Shown: positions 34,661 to 41,850 of the stretch, piece after piece | Layout of the letters: every line of letters begins with the position of its first letter | Position numbering within the stretch: the stretch's first letter is position 1 | Assembly (NCBI RefSeq): GCF_013385635.1 | Contig: NZ_JACAPR010000009.1 | Location: 50,214 to 114,213 of the forward strand | Reading direction: 5' to 3' | DNA length: 64,000 nucleotides | From: Pseudomonas gingeri | GTDB lineage: Bacteria; Pseudomonadota; Gammaproteobacteria; Pseudomonadales; Pseudomonadaceae | Program-made: the position numbers and the translations under genes | The notes under the pieces: model-generated | What the model was told of the DNA's origin: nothing | Seen by the model: the letters and a program-made list of their open reading frames with translations, nothing else | Database searches by the model: none

Positions 34661-35844
34661 GCCAGAGCCTGAGCCAGACCTTTCTGGCAATCACCCGCAA
34701 CACCACGGACCTGGAATGGCTGCAGGGCGCGCTGGCGCCGCTGGGGCAGGTGGTGAGCGCTGGCGGCAGCCTCGATGAATTGCTCTCGCTGGTGGATGTC
34801 ACCTTTGCCGGGTTGATCTTCGTTGGCCTCGACCGCGAGAACCTGGTGGCCCAGAGCGCCCTGATCGAGGGCGTGCTGGAGGCCAAGCCAATGCTGGCGA
34901 TCGTCGCCCTCGGCGACGGCATGGACAACCAGTTGGTGCTCAACGCGATGCGGGCCGGCGCCCGGGATTTTGTCGCCTATGGTTCGCGTTCCAGCGAAGT
35001 GGCCGGGCTGGTCCGACGCCTGAGCAAGCGCCTGCCGGCGGTGACCCCCAGTACCCAACTGGGCGGCTTTACCGTGCTCTACGGCGCCCAGGGCAATGCC
35101 GACGGTGCGTTGTTGGCCACGCACCTGGCGCTGGTGGTGCAGAAAAGCGGGCAACAGACCCTGCTGCTCGACCTGGGTCTGCCCCGAGGCGACAGCCTGG
35201 CGCTGCTGGGCCTGGAAAGTTCGTTTCATTTTGGCGATGCCCTGCGTCACCTGCGCCGACTGGATGCGACGATGATCGACAGTGCCTTCACCAGCGCCGA
35301 GGCGGGCCTGCGCATCCTCGCCTATGCGAGCAGCGACGAGCCGCTCAAGCGCACCAGTGCCGCCGAGTTGTACATGCTGCTCAGCGCCTTGCGCCAGCAC
35401 TTCCAGCATATCGTGGTGAACCTCACCGGGCAGTCCGACAGCGAAGCCCTGCGCACCTTTGTCAGCCATTGCGACAAGCTGCTCTGGTACACCGACCAGA
35501 GTGTCCTCGACTGCCGACGCAACCTGACGGTGCTCAACCTGTGGCGCGAGAAAGGCATGAAGCTCGACCACGCCCGGCTGCTGGTCGACCGCTACCTCAA
35601 AGGGGTTTCGCCGGACTCGGAAACCCTCGGCAAGACCTTCGGCTTCGAGGTCATCTCGGTGCTGCCCCATGGCGCCGAGGTTCGGCTCAATGCGAAGAAC
35701 CAGGGCCAGACCCTCTTCGAACTGGCCCCCCGCGAAGCACTCACCCAGGGACTCAAGACCCTGGGTGAGCGCCTGGCCAAGCGCTCCGAGGGACGCACCA
35801 AAACGTCCGAGGGCTGGCTCAACCGGCTCTGGGGACACAAGTGA
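34657..35844 (+). CDS. tadZ: pilus localisation ATPase-like protein TadZ/CpaE
   Basis: The 395-residue protein has an N-terminal atypical receiver domain (about 1-130) and a C-terminal MinD/ParA-like domain. TadZ sits at the cell pole and positions the Tad machinery. The P-loop is degenerate: where a ParA protein has a KGGVGKT-type motif, this sequence reads FTVLYGAQGNADGALLATHL, with no lysine, so nucleotide hydrolysis is doubtful. The motif LLLDLGLPRGD occupies the Walker B-like place. Start and stop overlap rcpA and tadA respectively. Confidence 0.92.
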   Translation: MSQSLSQTFLAITRNTTDLEWLQGALAPLGQVVSAGGSLDELLSLVDVTFAGLIFVGLDRENLVAQSALIEGVLEAKPMLAIVALGDGMDNQLVLNAMRAGARDFVAYGSRSSEVAGLVRRLSKRLPAVTPSTQLGGFTVLYGAQGNADGALLATHLALVVQKSGQQTLLLDLGLPRGDSLALLGLESSFHFGDALRHLRRLDATMIDSAFTSAEAGLRILAYASSDEPLKRTSAAELYMLLSALRQHFQHIVVNLTGQSDSEALRTFVSHCDKLLWYTDQSVLDCRRNLTVLNLWREKGMKLDHARLLVDRYLKGVSPDSETLGKTFGFEVISVLPHGAEVRLNAKNQGQTLFELAPREALTQGLKTLGERLAKRSEGRTKTSEGWLNRLWGHK

Positions 35845-37118
35845 TGGCCGAGAAACTGTTCGGCGGCCAGTCGCGCTCGTCGGTCGGCAATACCGACCAC
35901 GAAGGCCTCAAGCTGGTGCTGCACCGCTATATCATCGATGCTATCGAGGAGTCGGGGAAAAACCTGCTGGAAGGCTCGCGCCAGGCCCTGGCGCAGTTTG
36001 TCATCGACAAGGTCGGCGAGTACGTGTCGCGCCTGCACCTGGCGATTTCCCGCTACGAGATGGAGCGGCTCGCCGAGGAAATCGTCGATGAGTTGACCGG
36101 GTTCGGTCCGCTGGAAGTGCTGCTGCGCGATACGGCGGTGACCGAGATCCTGGTCAACGGTCCGCACCGGGTGTTTGTCGAGCGCGACGGCATCCTGCAC
36201 CAGAGTGACCTGCGGTTTATCGATGACCATCACGTGGAGCGGGTCATCCAGCGGATTCTCGCGCCCCTCGGACGGCGCCTGGACGAGTCGTCGCCGATGG
36301 TCGATGCGCGGATGCCCGATGGCAGCCGGGTCAATGCGATCATCCCGCCGATTGCCCTGGACGGGCCTTGCCTGTCGATCCGCAAATTTCGCAAGGACAT
36401 GCTCAAGAGCAGCGACCTGGTGGCGATGCAGACCATCGACCAGGCCATCTTCGAGTTTTTCCAGGAGGCCGTGGGCAAGCGTTGCAATGTCCTGATCAGC
36501 GGCGGCACCGGCACCGGCAAGACCACCTTGCTCAATATCCTCAGTCAACTGATCAACCGCCATGAGCGACTGGTCACCATCGAAGACGTCGCCGAGCTGC
36601 AACTCAATCACCCCCATGTGGTGCGCCTGGAAACCCGCCCGCCGAATGCCGAGGGCCATGGCGAAGTGAAGTCCAGCGACCTGATCCGCAACGCCCTGCG
36701 GATGCGTCCGGACCGGATCATTCTCGGCGAGATTCGCGGCGTCGAAGTGCTCGATGTGCTGACGGCGATGAACACCGGTCACGACGGCTCCATGAGCACC
36801 GTGCATGCCAACAATGCCCAGGATGCCCTGTTGCGGCTGGAGACCCTGGTAGGACTGACTGGGCGCCAGGTGGCGGAGAAGACCTTGCGGCAGATGATCT
36901 GCGCGGCGCTGGACGTGGTGATCCAGCTGACCCGCATGCCCGACGGTCGACGCTGTGTCAGCGAGGTGGTGGAAGTGGTGGGTGTGCGCGATGACGTCTA
37001 TGTCACCAATACCCTGTTCCGTCTGGATCGGCGTACCGGTTTCGGCTTCCTGCGCGATGCCGTCAATCCGGCGGGCGACAAGTTGCGACGCGAGTCGTCC
37101 CTGACCTTTGACGATTGA
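35844..37118 (+). CDS. tadA: Flp pilus secretion ATPase TadA/CpaF
   Basis: The 424-residue traffic ATPase powers pilus assembly. It has the CpaF N-terminal domain (about 30-130), Walker [12 protein letters not shown] near residue 220, the Asp box region with IEDVAELQL, Walker [13 protein letters not shown], and the His-rich segment [12 protein letters not shown]. The ATG at 35844 overlaps the tadZ TGA (TGATG). A GTG one codon earlier would also work and cannot be excluded. Length fits the type IVb family, and the gene lies directly between tadZ and tadB. Confidence 0.96.
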   Translation: MAEKLFGGQSRSSVGNTDHEGLKLVLHRYIIDAIEESGKNLLEGSRQALAQFVIDKVGEYVSRLHLAISRYEMERLAEEIVDELTGFGPLEVLLRDTAVTEILVNGPHRVFVERDGILHQSDLRFIDDHHVERVIQRILAPLGRRLDESSPMVDARMPDGSRVNAIIPPIALDGPCLSIRKFRKDMLKSSDLVAMQTIDQAIFEFFQEAVGKRCNVLISGGTGTGKTTLLNILSQLINRHERLVTIEDVAELQLNHPHVVRLETRPPNAEGHGEVKSSDLIRNALRMRPDRIILGEIRGVEVLDVLTAMNTGHDGSMSTVHANNAQDALLRLETLVGLTGRQVAEKTLRQMICAALDVVIQLTRMPDGRRCVSEVVEVVGVRDDVYVTNTLFRLDRRTGFGFLRDAVNPAGDKLRRESSLTFDD

Positions 37119-37130
37119 GGAGGCTCGACC

Positions 37131-38018
37131 ATGCTTGGCGCGCTGTTGCTCGGTCTGATCTGCCTGCTGTTGCTCGGGGGCTCGGTGCGCCTGTTCTATC
37201 TGGGCATGCGCAAGACCGGTAATGAGCGGGTACTGAGCCGGCTGGCCGAGGGGCAGCCGGAATTGGCCAGCGCCGTGAGCCCGGGCAAGCACCGCCTGGA
37301 TCGACTGTTTCTGCGCGCCGGCCTCGACCGTCCCGGGGAGCGACTTGGCCTGTGGCTGGTGATGTGGGCGGTGCTTGTGTTGATGGGCGCACTGGCGGCA
37401 GGCTGGATCGGTGGGCTGGTCATGCTGGTGATGCCGCCTCTTGGCCTGCGGCTGTTTGTCGGCTGGCGCTACCAGCGCCGGGTGCGCCGCATGGTCGAAC
37501 AACTGCCGCCCTTGCTCGATCATGCCGTGCGCAGCCTGAAGTCCGGCAAGACCCTGGCCGATGCGATCCTGGGTGGCATCGAGGCATCGGCGGACCCGTT
37601 GCGCGAGGCCATGGGCCGGGTGCGTCGCAATGTCGACCTGGGGGTCAGCCTGCCTGAAGCGGCCAGCGATTTTGCCGAGTTCTACGAGCGCGAGGAGTTC
37701 CGTTTCCTGGCGCTCGGCCTGAAGGTCAATCATCGCTATGGCGGCAATGCCAGCGAGTTGCTGGAGAACCTGATCAAGCTGATCCGCGAGCGTGAGCAAG
37801 GCGCGCGACAACTGCGCGCCATGACTGGCGAGACACGCATGACGGCGGTGGTCCTGGCCTTGTTGCCGGTCAGCGTGGCGGGTTACTTCATGGTGACCAA
37901 CCCCGGTTATCTGATGAACATGTGGCAGGACCCGAGCGGCCAGCGCATGTTGCTGGTCTCCTTCGGCCTCCAGGTGTTCGGTTGCCTGGCGCTGTGGCGC
38001 ATGTTGCGGAGCGTATGA
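37131..38018 (+). CDS. tadB: Flp pilus inner-membrane platform protein TadB
   Basis: The 295-residue protein has an N-terminal hydrophobic segment, a central T2SSF-type domain (about 120-245, with MVEQLPPLLDHAVRSLKSG and FYEREEFRFLALGL) and two C-terminal membrane helices (MTAVVLALLPVSVAGYFMV and MLLVSFGLQVFGCLALWRML). TadB and TadC form the inner-membrane platform that couples TadA to pilus extrusion. It starts 12 bp after tadA and is followed by tadC after 1 bp. Confidence 0.94.
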   Translation: MLGALLLGLICLLLLGGSVRLFYLGMRKTGNERVLSRLAEGQPELASAVSPGKHRLDRLFLRAGLDRPGERLGLWLVMWAVLVLMGALAAGWIGGLVMLVMPPLGLRLFVGWRYQRRVRRMVEQLPPLLDHAVRSLKSGKTLADAILGGIEASADPLREAMGRVRRNVDLGVSLPEAASDFAEFYEREEFRFLALGLKVNHRYGGNASELLENLIKLIREREQGARQLRAMTGETRMTAVVLALLPVSVAGYFMVTNPGYLMNMWQDPSGQRMLLVSFGLQVFGCLALWRMLRSV

Positions 38019-38019
38019 A

Positions 38020-38910
38020 ATGGCCCTGTTGATCAGCGCACTGCTGTTTCTCGCCGCCCTGGTGCTGGTTGTCGGCAGCCTGTTGCAGGATCGCCAGCGT
38101 GAACGGGCGGTGACGCAGCGCTTGCAGGGGCATATGGTCCGCGAAGCCGGCAAGCTCAGCGGCTGGTTGCGGGCGTTGGGCGATAGCCGTTTCGGACAAC
38201 GCTCGGTGAGCCTGGATAACGAAACCCAGGTGTTGCTCAACCGTGTCGGTTGGCGCAAGGCGAGCCAGCGTTCGTTATATGCCGCCAGTCAGATCGGCGT
38301 GCCGTTGCTGGCATTGGTGATTGTGCTAGTGGGGCAGGGGGTGTTTTTTCCCAAGCTCGAATCGCCCTGGATCGCACCTTTCCTGGCGCTGGCGGCGGGT
38401 TACCTGTTGCCCAAGCGCATCCTGGCCGCGGTGGCCAGGAACCGGCAGAAACAGGTCGCCATCGAAGTCTCGACCTTTATCCCCCTGCTGCGGATTCTCT
38501 TTGAGTCGGGCATGGCAGTGGAGCAGGCGTTACGGGTGCTCGCCAACGAGTCCGGGCAGTTGCTGCCGGTGCTGACCGGCGAATTGCGCCTGGTGCTGGC
38601 GCGGGTCGATTCGGGCCTTGAACTCGGCGAAGAGCTGGGCAAGGCGGCGAGGTTGCTGGCGGTGGACGAGTTTGACGACACCTGCGTGATTCTCCAGCAA
38701 TTGATCCAGCAGGGCGGCGGGGCGATGAAGTCGCTGCTGGCACTCAAGCAGTTGCTGGATGACCGACGCCTGACCCGCCTGCAGGAATACATTTCCAAGA
38801 TGTCGGCGAAGATGTCCGTGGTGATGATGGTGTTTCTGTTTCCGGCGTTATTGATTGTCCTCGCCGGGCCTGGCTTTACCGCCTTGGCCAGGGCTTTTGG
38901 CACATCCTAG
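38020..38910 (+). CDS. tadC: Flp pilus inner-membrane platform protein TadC
   Basis: The 296-residue second platform protein starts with a membrane helix (LLISALLFLAALVLVVGSLL), contains further helices around 85-125 and the T2SSF-type domain (about 145-265, EVSTFIPLLRILFESGMAVEQAL and FDDTCVILQQLIQQGGG), and ends in another helix (VVMMVFLFPALLIVLAGP). Length and order after tadB fit the Tad system. It starts 1 bp after the tadB stop (TGA-A-ATGG), so translation is coupled. Confidence 0.94.
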   Translation: MALLISALLFLAALVLVVGSLLQDRQRERAVTQRLQGHMVREAGKLSGWLRALGDSRFGQRSVSLDNETQVLLNRVGWRKASQRSLYAASQIGVPLLALVIVLVGQGVFFPKLESPWIAPFLALAAGYLLPKRILAAVARNRQKQVAIEVSTFIPLLRILFESGMAVEQALRVLANESGQLLPVLTGELRLVLARVDSGLELGEELGKAARLLAVDEFDDTCVILQQLIQQGGGAMKSLLALKQLLDDRRLTRLQEYISKMSAKMSVVMMVFLFPALLIVLAGPGFTALARAFGTS

Positions 38911-38921
38911 GGAGTGATGCG

Positions 38922-39632
38922 ATGAAAGCAGTGATTGCGGGGCTGGCTCTGCTGGCGCTGGGTGGCTGTGCCACGGATGGGCGTGCGCCGTGGGCGGCCC
39001 TGGCGGGCGGCAGTTGCGGCAAACCCAGCTCCGATCAGGAGTTGTCGCTGAACCTGGCGGACGATATGGCCAACGAGGGCAAGCTGCACGCCAGCCTCGC
39101 CAACCTGCAGAAGTTGCCGGAAAGCCTGGATGAGGTGCGCTTGCGCAAGGCGCGGGTCTATCGGCAACTGGGCCGTAGCGAAGCGGAGCCGCTGTATCGC
39201 AGCCTGCTCGGCACCTGCCTGGCGGCCGAGGGCGAGCATGGACTCGGGCAACTGGCCGCCGCGCGCAAGGACAGCGGCCAGGCCATGGCGCATCTGCAGC
39301 GGGCGGCACGCCTGGCGCCGACCGACGAGAAGGTGCGCAATGACCTGGGGGTGGTCTACCTCAATCAATTGCGCCTGGAGGATGCGCGTTTCGAGTTCCT
39401 CACCGCCATCGAGCTCAAGCAGTCCGACCCACTGGCGGCGGTGAACCTGGTCACGTTGCTGATCTACCAGGACAACTGGAGCCAGGCGGCGCAACTGGTG
39501 ACACGCCTGGGCCTGAGTCCCGAACAGGTCAGCGACGCCCAGGCTCGCGCGCAGCAACTCAAGAACCCGGCAGCGTCAGGATCGGATCAGGTCGCGGTGG
39601 TGGCCGGGGCGGACAAGCCGGCCGTCAAGTAA
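38922..39632 (+). CDS. tadD: Flp pilus lipoprotein TadD with TPR repeats
   Basis: The 236-residue protein has a lipoprotein signal peptide (MKAVIAGLALLALGGC, acyl-Cys at 16) and tetratricopeptide-like repeats, the clearest being HLQRAARLAPTDEKVRNDLG and the unit beginning at LEDARFEFLTAIELKQSDP. TadD is the predicted pilotin-like helper for the RcpA secretin. It is 11 bp downstream of tadC. The last 25 residues are variable and low-complexity. Confidence 0.92.
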   Translation: MKAVIAGLALLALGGCATDGRAPWAALAGGSCGKPSSDQELSLNLADDMANEGKLHASLANLQKLPESLDEVRLRKARVYRQLGRSEAEPLYRSLLGTCLAAEGEHGLGQLAAARKDSGQAMAHLQRAARLAPTDEKVRNDLGVVYLNQLRLEDARFEFLTAIELKQSDPLAAVNLVTLLIYQDNWSQAAQLVTRLGLSPEQVSDAQARAQQLKNPAASGSDQVAVVAGADKPAVK

Positions 39633-39664
39633 ATCGCCGCCAAGTCGAGGGAAGGGAGGTCGAG

Positions 39665-39931
39665 ATGAACTATCGAGCAGGGTGGGTCGCAGGCGGCCTG
39701 TTGTTGTCACTGACGGTCCAGGCCATTGAGTCGGGACCGTCGTCGCGTTATCAACAGGAGACGGAAAACTGGCTGCAGTTGCAGGTGCGGGGCCAGCAAC
39801 GCTCCCCCACGCCCCAGGTGGCGACGCCAAGCGAGCGCGAACAGAGCCTGCAGCGCTGGCTGGACAGCTACAAGCATCCGATCCCGGATTTCTACAAGCA
39901 GGATGAGGGCGGGAGGGTCAAGGGCAATTGA
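39665..39931 (+). CDS. DUF3613 family small secreted protein of the tad locus
   Basis: The 88-residue product has a signal peptide (MNYRAGWVAGGLLLSLTVQA) and a short hydrophilic mature part that ends in RWLDSYKHPIPDFYKQ, the conserved segment of the DUF3613 family. In P. aeruginosa the equivalent gene (PA4298) lies at the same place, after tadD. Function is not known; position suggests a periplasmic accessory of the pilus. It is the last gene of the rcp-tad operon and ends 22 bp from the convergent pprB. Confidence 0.85.
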   Translation: MNYRAGWVAGGLLLSLTVQAIESGPSSRYQQETENWLQLQVRGQQRSPTPQVATPSEREQSLQRWLDSYKHPIPDFYKQDEGGRVKGN

Positions 39932-39953
39932 GCATGCCCTTGGGCCCGGCGGA

Positions 39954-40739
39954 TCAATGCGCGGTCGCGTCCCGCTGTCGTGCTCCGCCGGGTGACAAGG
40001 CCAGGGCCAGTTGCGTGCGGTTATGCATGTGGGTCAGGCGCAGGACCTGCGACACGTAGAGCTTCACGGTATTTTCGGTGATGCCCAGTTCGCAGGCGAT
40101 CTGGTAGTTGGTCTGCCCCTTGCCCACCAGCCGCGCCACATCCACTTGCCGGGGCGACAGCTGATTGAAGATGGCCGGTGCCTCCAGGCTGTCGGAGTCG
40201 TTCAGGTCTTCCCCGCTGGCGACGTCGCGTGTGCCTTGGTGTGTGTGTCGAGCCCTATCCAGGTCGTGGTAGAGATCGTCGATGGACTCGGCGAGGAACT
40301 GCAGTTTCTGGTTCAGGTGCCCGAGGTTGTCACTGTGGCTGCGCTCGGCGACCACCGCCTCCTGGCGCTGGATCCCTTCGAGCAACTCGTCGAGGTCCAC
40401 CGGTTTCTGGTAGTAGTCGGCAATACCGGCGCGCAGCGCCTTGATCACATCCTGCTTGTCGGCGCGGCCGGTCAGCATGATCGACTCGAAGACCCGCCGC
40501 TTGCCGGCCAGCCGTTGCAGCTCCTGGACCAGTTCGATGCCGTCGAGTTCGGGCATATGCAGGTCGCACAGGACCAGCCCGATGCTGGCATCTTCCTTGA
40601 ACCGCTCGATGGCCTGTCGGCTGGAGAGGCAGGGTATGCAGCGGTAGCCGCTGCTTTCCAGGAATTCGCAGAGTTCTTCCACGATCAGCGGCTGGTCGTC
40701 GACTACCAGCACCTTCACTTGAGACACAAGCTTGTTCAC
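39954..40739 (-). CDS. pprB: response regulator PprB
   Basis: The 261-residue protein has a receiver (KVLVVDDQPLIVEEL, Asp in LVLCDLHMPELDG, Lys in YYQKPVDLDEL), a coiled linker, and a LuxR-type helix-turn-helix (LSPRQVDVARLVGKGQTNYQ, ITENTVKLYVSQVLRL). In P. aeruginosa PprB, activated by PprA, switches on flp-tad genes and, with others, BapA and CupE. Its position between the rcp-tad operon and fppA is the same here. It is transcribed toward the DUF3613 gene. Its promoter probably lies in 40740-40863, which holds a short palindrome; the upstream fppA gene is on the same strand, so read-through is also possible. Confidence 0.94.
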   Translation of the reverse strand: MNKLVSQVKVLVVDDQPLIVEELCEFLESSGYRCIPCLSSRQAIERFKEDASIGLVLCDLHMPELDGIELVQELQRLAGKRRVFESIMLTGRADKQDVIKALRAGIADYYQKPVDLDELLEGIQRQEAVVAERSHSDNLGHLNQKLQFLAESIDDLYHDLDRARHTHQGTRDVASGEDLNDSDSLEAPAIFNQLSPRQVDVARLVGKGQTNYQIACELGITENTVKLYVSQVLRLTHMHNRTQLALALSPGGARQRDATAH

Positions 40740-40833
40740 GCGCTACTCCATGCCTTGCGAGCCAATGACTACGAGTTCCCTGCCCACACGCGCAACTTCG
40801 GGGGCTTTGAATAAAAGTAGACGCACTTTCCTA

Positions 40834-40845
40834 CTATGTACATAG
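40834..40845. promoter_or_regulatory. 12-bp palindrome in the pprB-fppA spacer
   Basis: CTATGTACATAG is a perfect palindrome within an AT-richer stretch (ACTTTCCTACTATGTACATAGAAGTAG) ahead of pprB. It may be an operator or part of a regulated promoter for pprB. No regulator can be named. Confidence 0.35.
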
Positions 40846-40863
40846 AAGTAGCCTGCGCTACGA

Positions 40864-41334
40864 CTAATGGATGCCGAGTGTCATACAAAAAAGACCCATC
40901 CACAGAAAGGGGGCAAAGGGCTGTTTTTTTGACAGGCCCGGTTCGAGATGCCGCAGGACCTGCTTAAGTCGTTGACCCAGCAGCGGCCAGAGCCTGGGGC
41001 CCAGCCAGAGCCAGAGGACACTGGTCACGCCGGCGCCGATAAAGGTCCCGAGCAGGTAGCGGCTGTCGCTCGCCAGCGCCAGTGCCGCAAGCAGCTTGAC
41101 GTCGCCGGCACCGAGTCGCCCCGTGGCATAACCGGGCAGGGTGAACAGCAAGGCCAGCAGAAACGCCCAGCCGCCTTGCTGCGCGGTGGCGCCCAACCAG
41201 GTCGTGCCGGTCCAGAGCAGATAGGCCAGGGCCAGTGCCGCGGCACCCAGGGTCAGGCTGTTGGCGATTTGCCGTTGGCGCAGATCCTGCGCCGCACAGA
41301 GCGTGAACCAGAGAAGTAGGACAAGGCTATGCAT
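40864..41334 (-). CDS. fppA: Flp prepilin peptidase FppA (A24 family)
   Basis: The 156-residue membrane protease has about four to five membrane helices and both catalytic aspartates of the family: QDLRQRQIAN at the N-terminus and the GxGD-type motif GAGDVKLL. It cleaves the Flp prepilin and the TadE/F/G-type pseudopilins after the G before the mature helix. The methylase domain found in long PilD enzymes is absent, which is normal for Flp-specific peptidases. It lies 75 bp from the divergent tadF, sharing a short promoter region, and is followed by pprB. Confidence 0.94.
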   Translation of the reverse strand: MHSLVLLLWFTLCAAQDLRQRQIANSLTLGAAALALAYLLWTGTTWLGATAQQGGWAFLLALLFTLPGYATGRLGAGDVKLLAALALASDSRYLLGTFIGAGVTSVLWLWLGPRLWPLLGQRLKQVLRHLEPGLSKKQPFAPFLWMGLFCMTLGIH

Positions 41335-41409
41335 CGGGTAAAAAACGTCCCTTTCCGACGAATGATTCTATGCTGATAGCTACGTGCAGTTGTCAGGGTA
41401 GACGCAGTC

Positions 41410-41850
41410 ATGACCCCAAGCCTCCCCGGAAAGCAAAAAGGTGCCGCCGCCATCGAGTTCGCGCTGGTGTTCGTGATTTTTTTCGCGGTGCTCTACGGGC
41501 TGGTCAGCTACAGCCTGCCGTTGCTGATGATGCAGTCGTTCAACGCCGCGACGGCTGAAGCGGCACGACAAGCCGTTGCGGTTGATCCGAAGGCCGTCGG
41601 CTACCCGGCGCTGGTTCAGACCACGGCCAAGACTGCCGCGCAGCAGAGGCTGGGCTGGATCCCGACGGCCCTGAACTTTCAGGCCGGTGATATCACCACG
41701 AACTTTACTCCAGAAGGACTTCTCACCGTAACGGTCAGCTATCCCACCTCAAGGTTGCGTAACGTCCTGCCTTTCCTGGTGCTGCCCGGTATCGGCACCG
41801 TACCGACCCTGCCCGACACTCTCACCTCGACCACGAGCATGCAGTTTTGA
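41410..41850 (+). CDS. tadF: TadE/TadF-type pseudopilin
   Basis: The 146-residue protein has a prepilin-like N-terminus, KQKGAAAIEFALVFVIFFAV, where cleavage after Gly puts Glu at +5, followed by a hydrophobic helix and a soluble C-terminal domain of about 95 residues. This is the TadE/F-type pseudopilin pattern. By position (between fppA and pprA) it matches P. aeruginosa PA4294, which I recall being called TadF; TadE is the other possible name. Its stop overlaps the start of pprA, so the two are co-translated. The Shine-Dalgarno is weak. Confidence 0.85.
   Translation: MTPSLPGKQKGAAAIEFALVFVIFFAVLYGLVSYSLPLLMMQSFNAATAEAARQAVAVDPKAVGYPALVQTTAKTAAQQRLGWIPTALNFQAGDITTNFTPEGLLTVTVSYPTSRLRNVLPFLVLPGIGTVPTLPDTLTSTTSMQF

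Noticed and set aside
35592..38258. 888-residue frame opposite tadA-tadB-tadC
   Set aside because: Shadow spanning three well-identified genes; product is Gln/His/Ala-rich.
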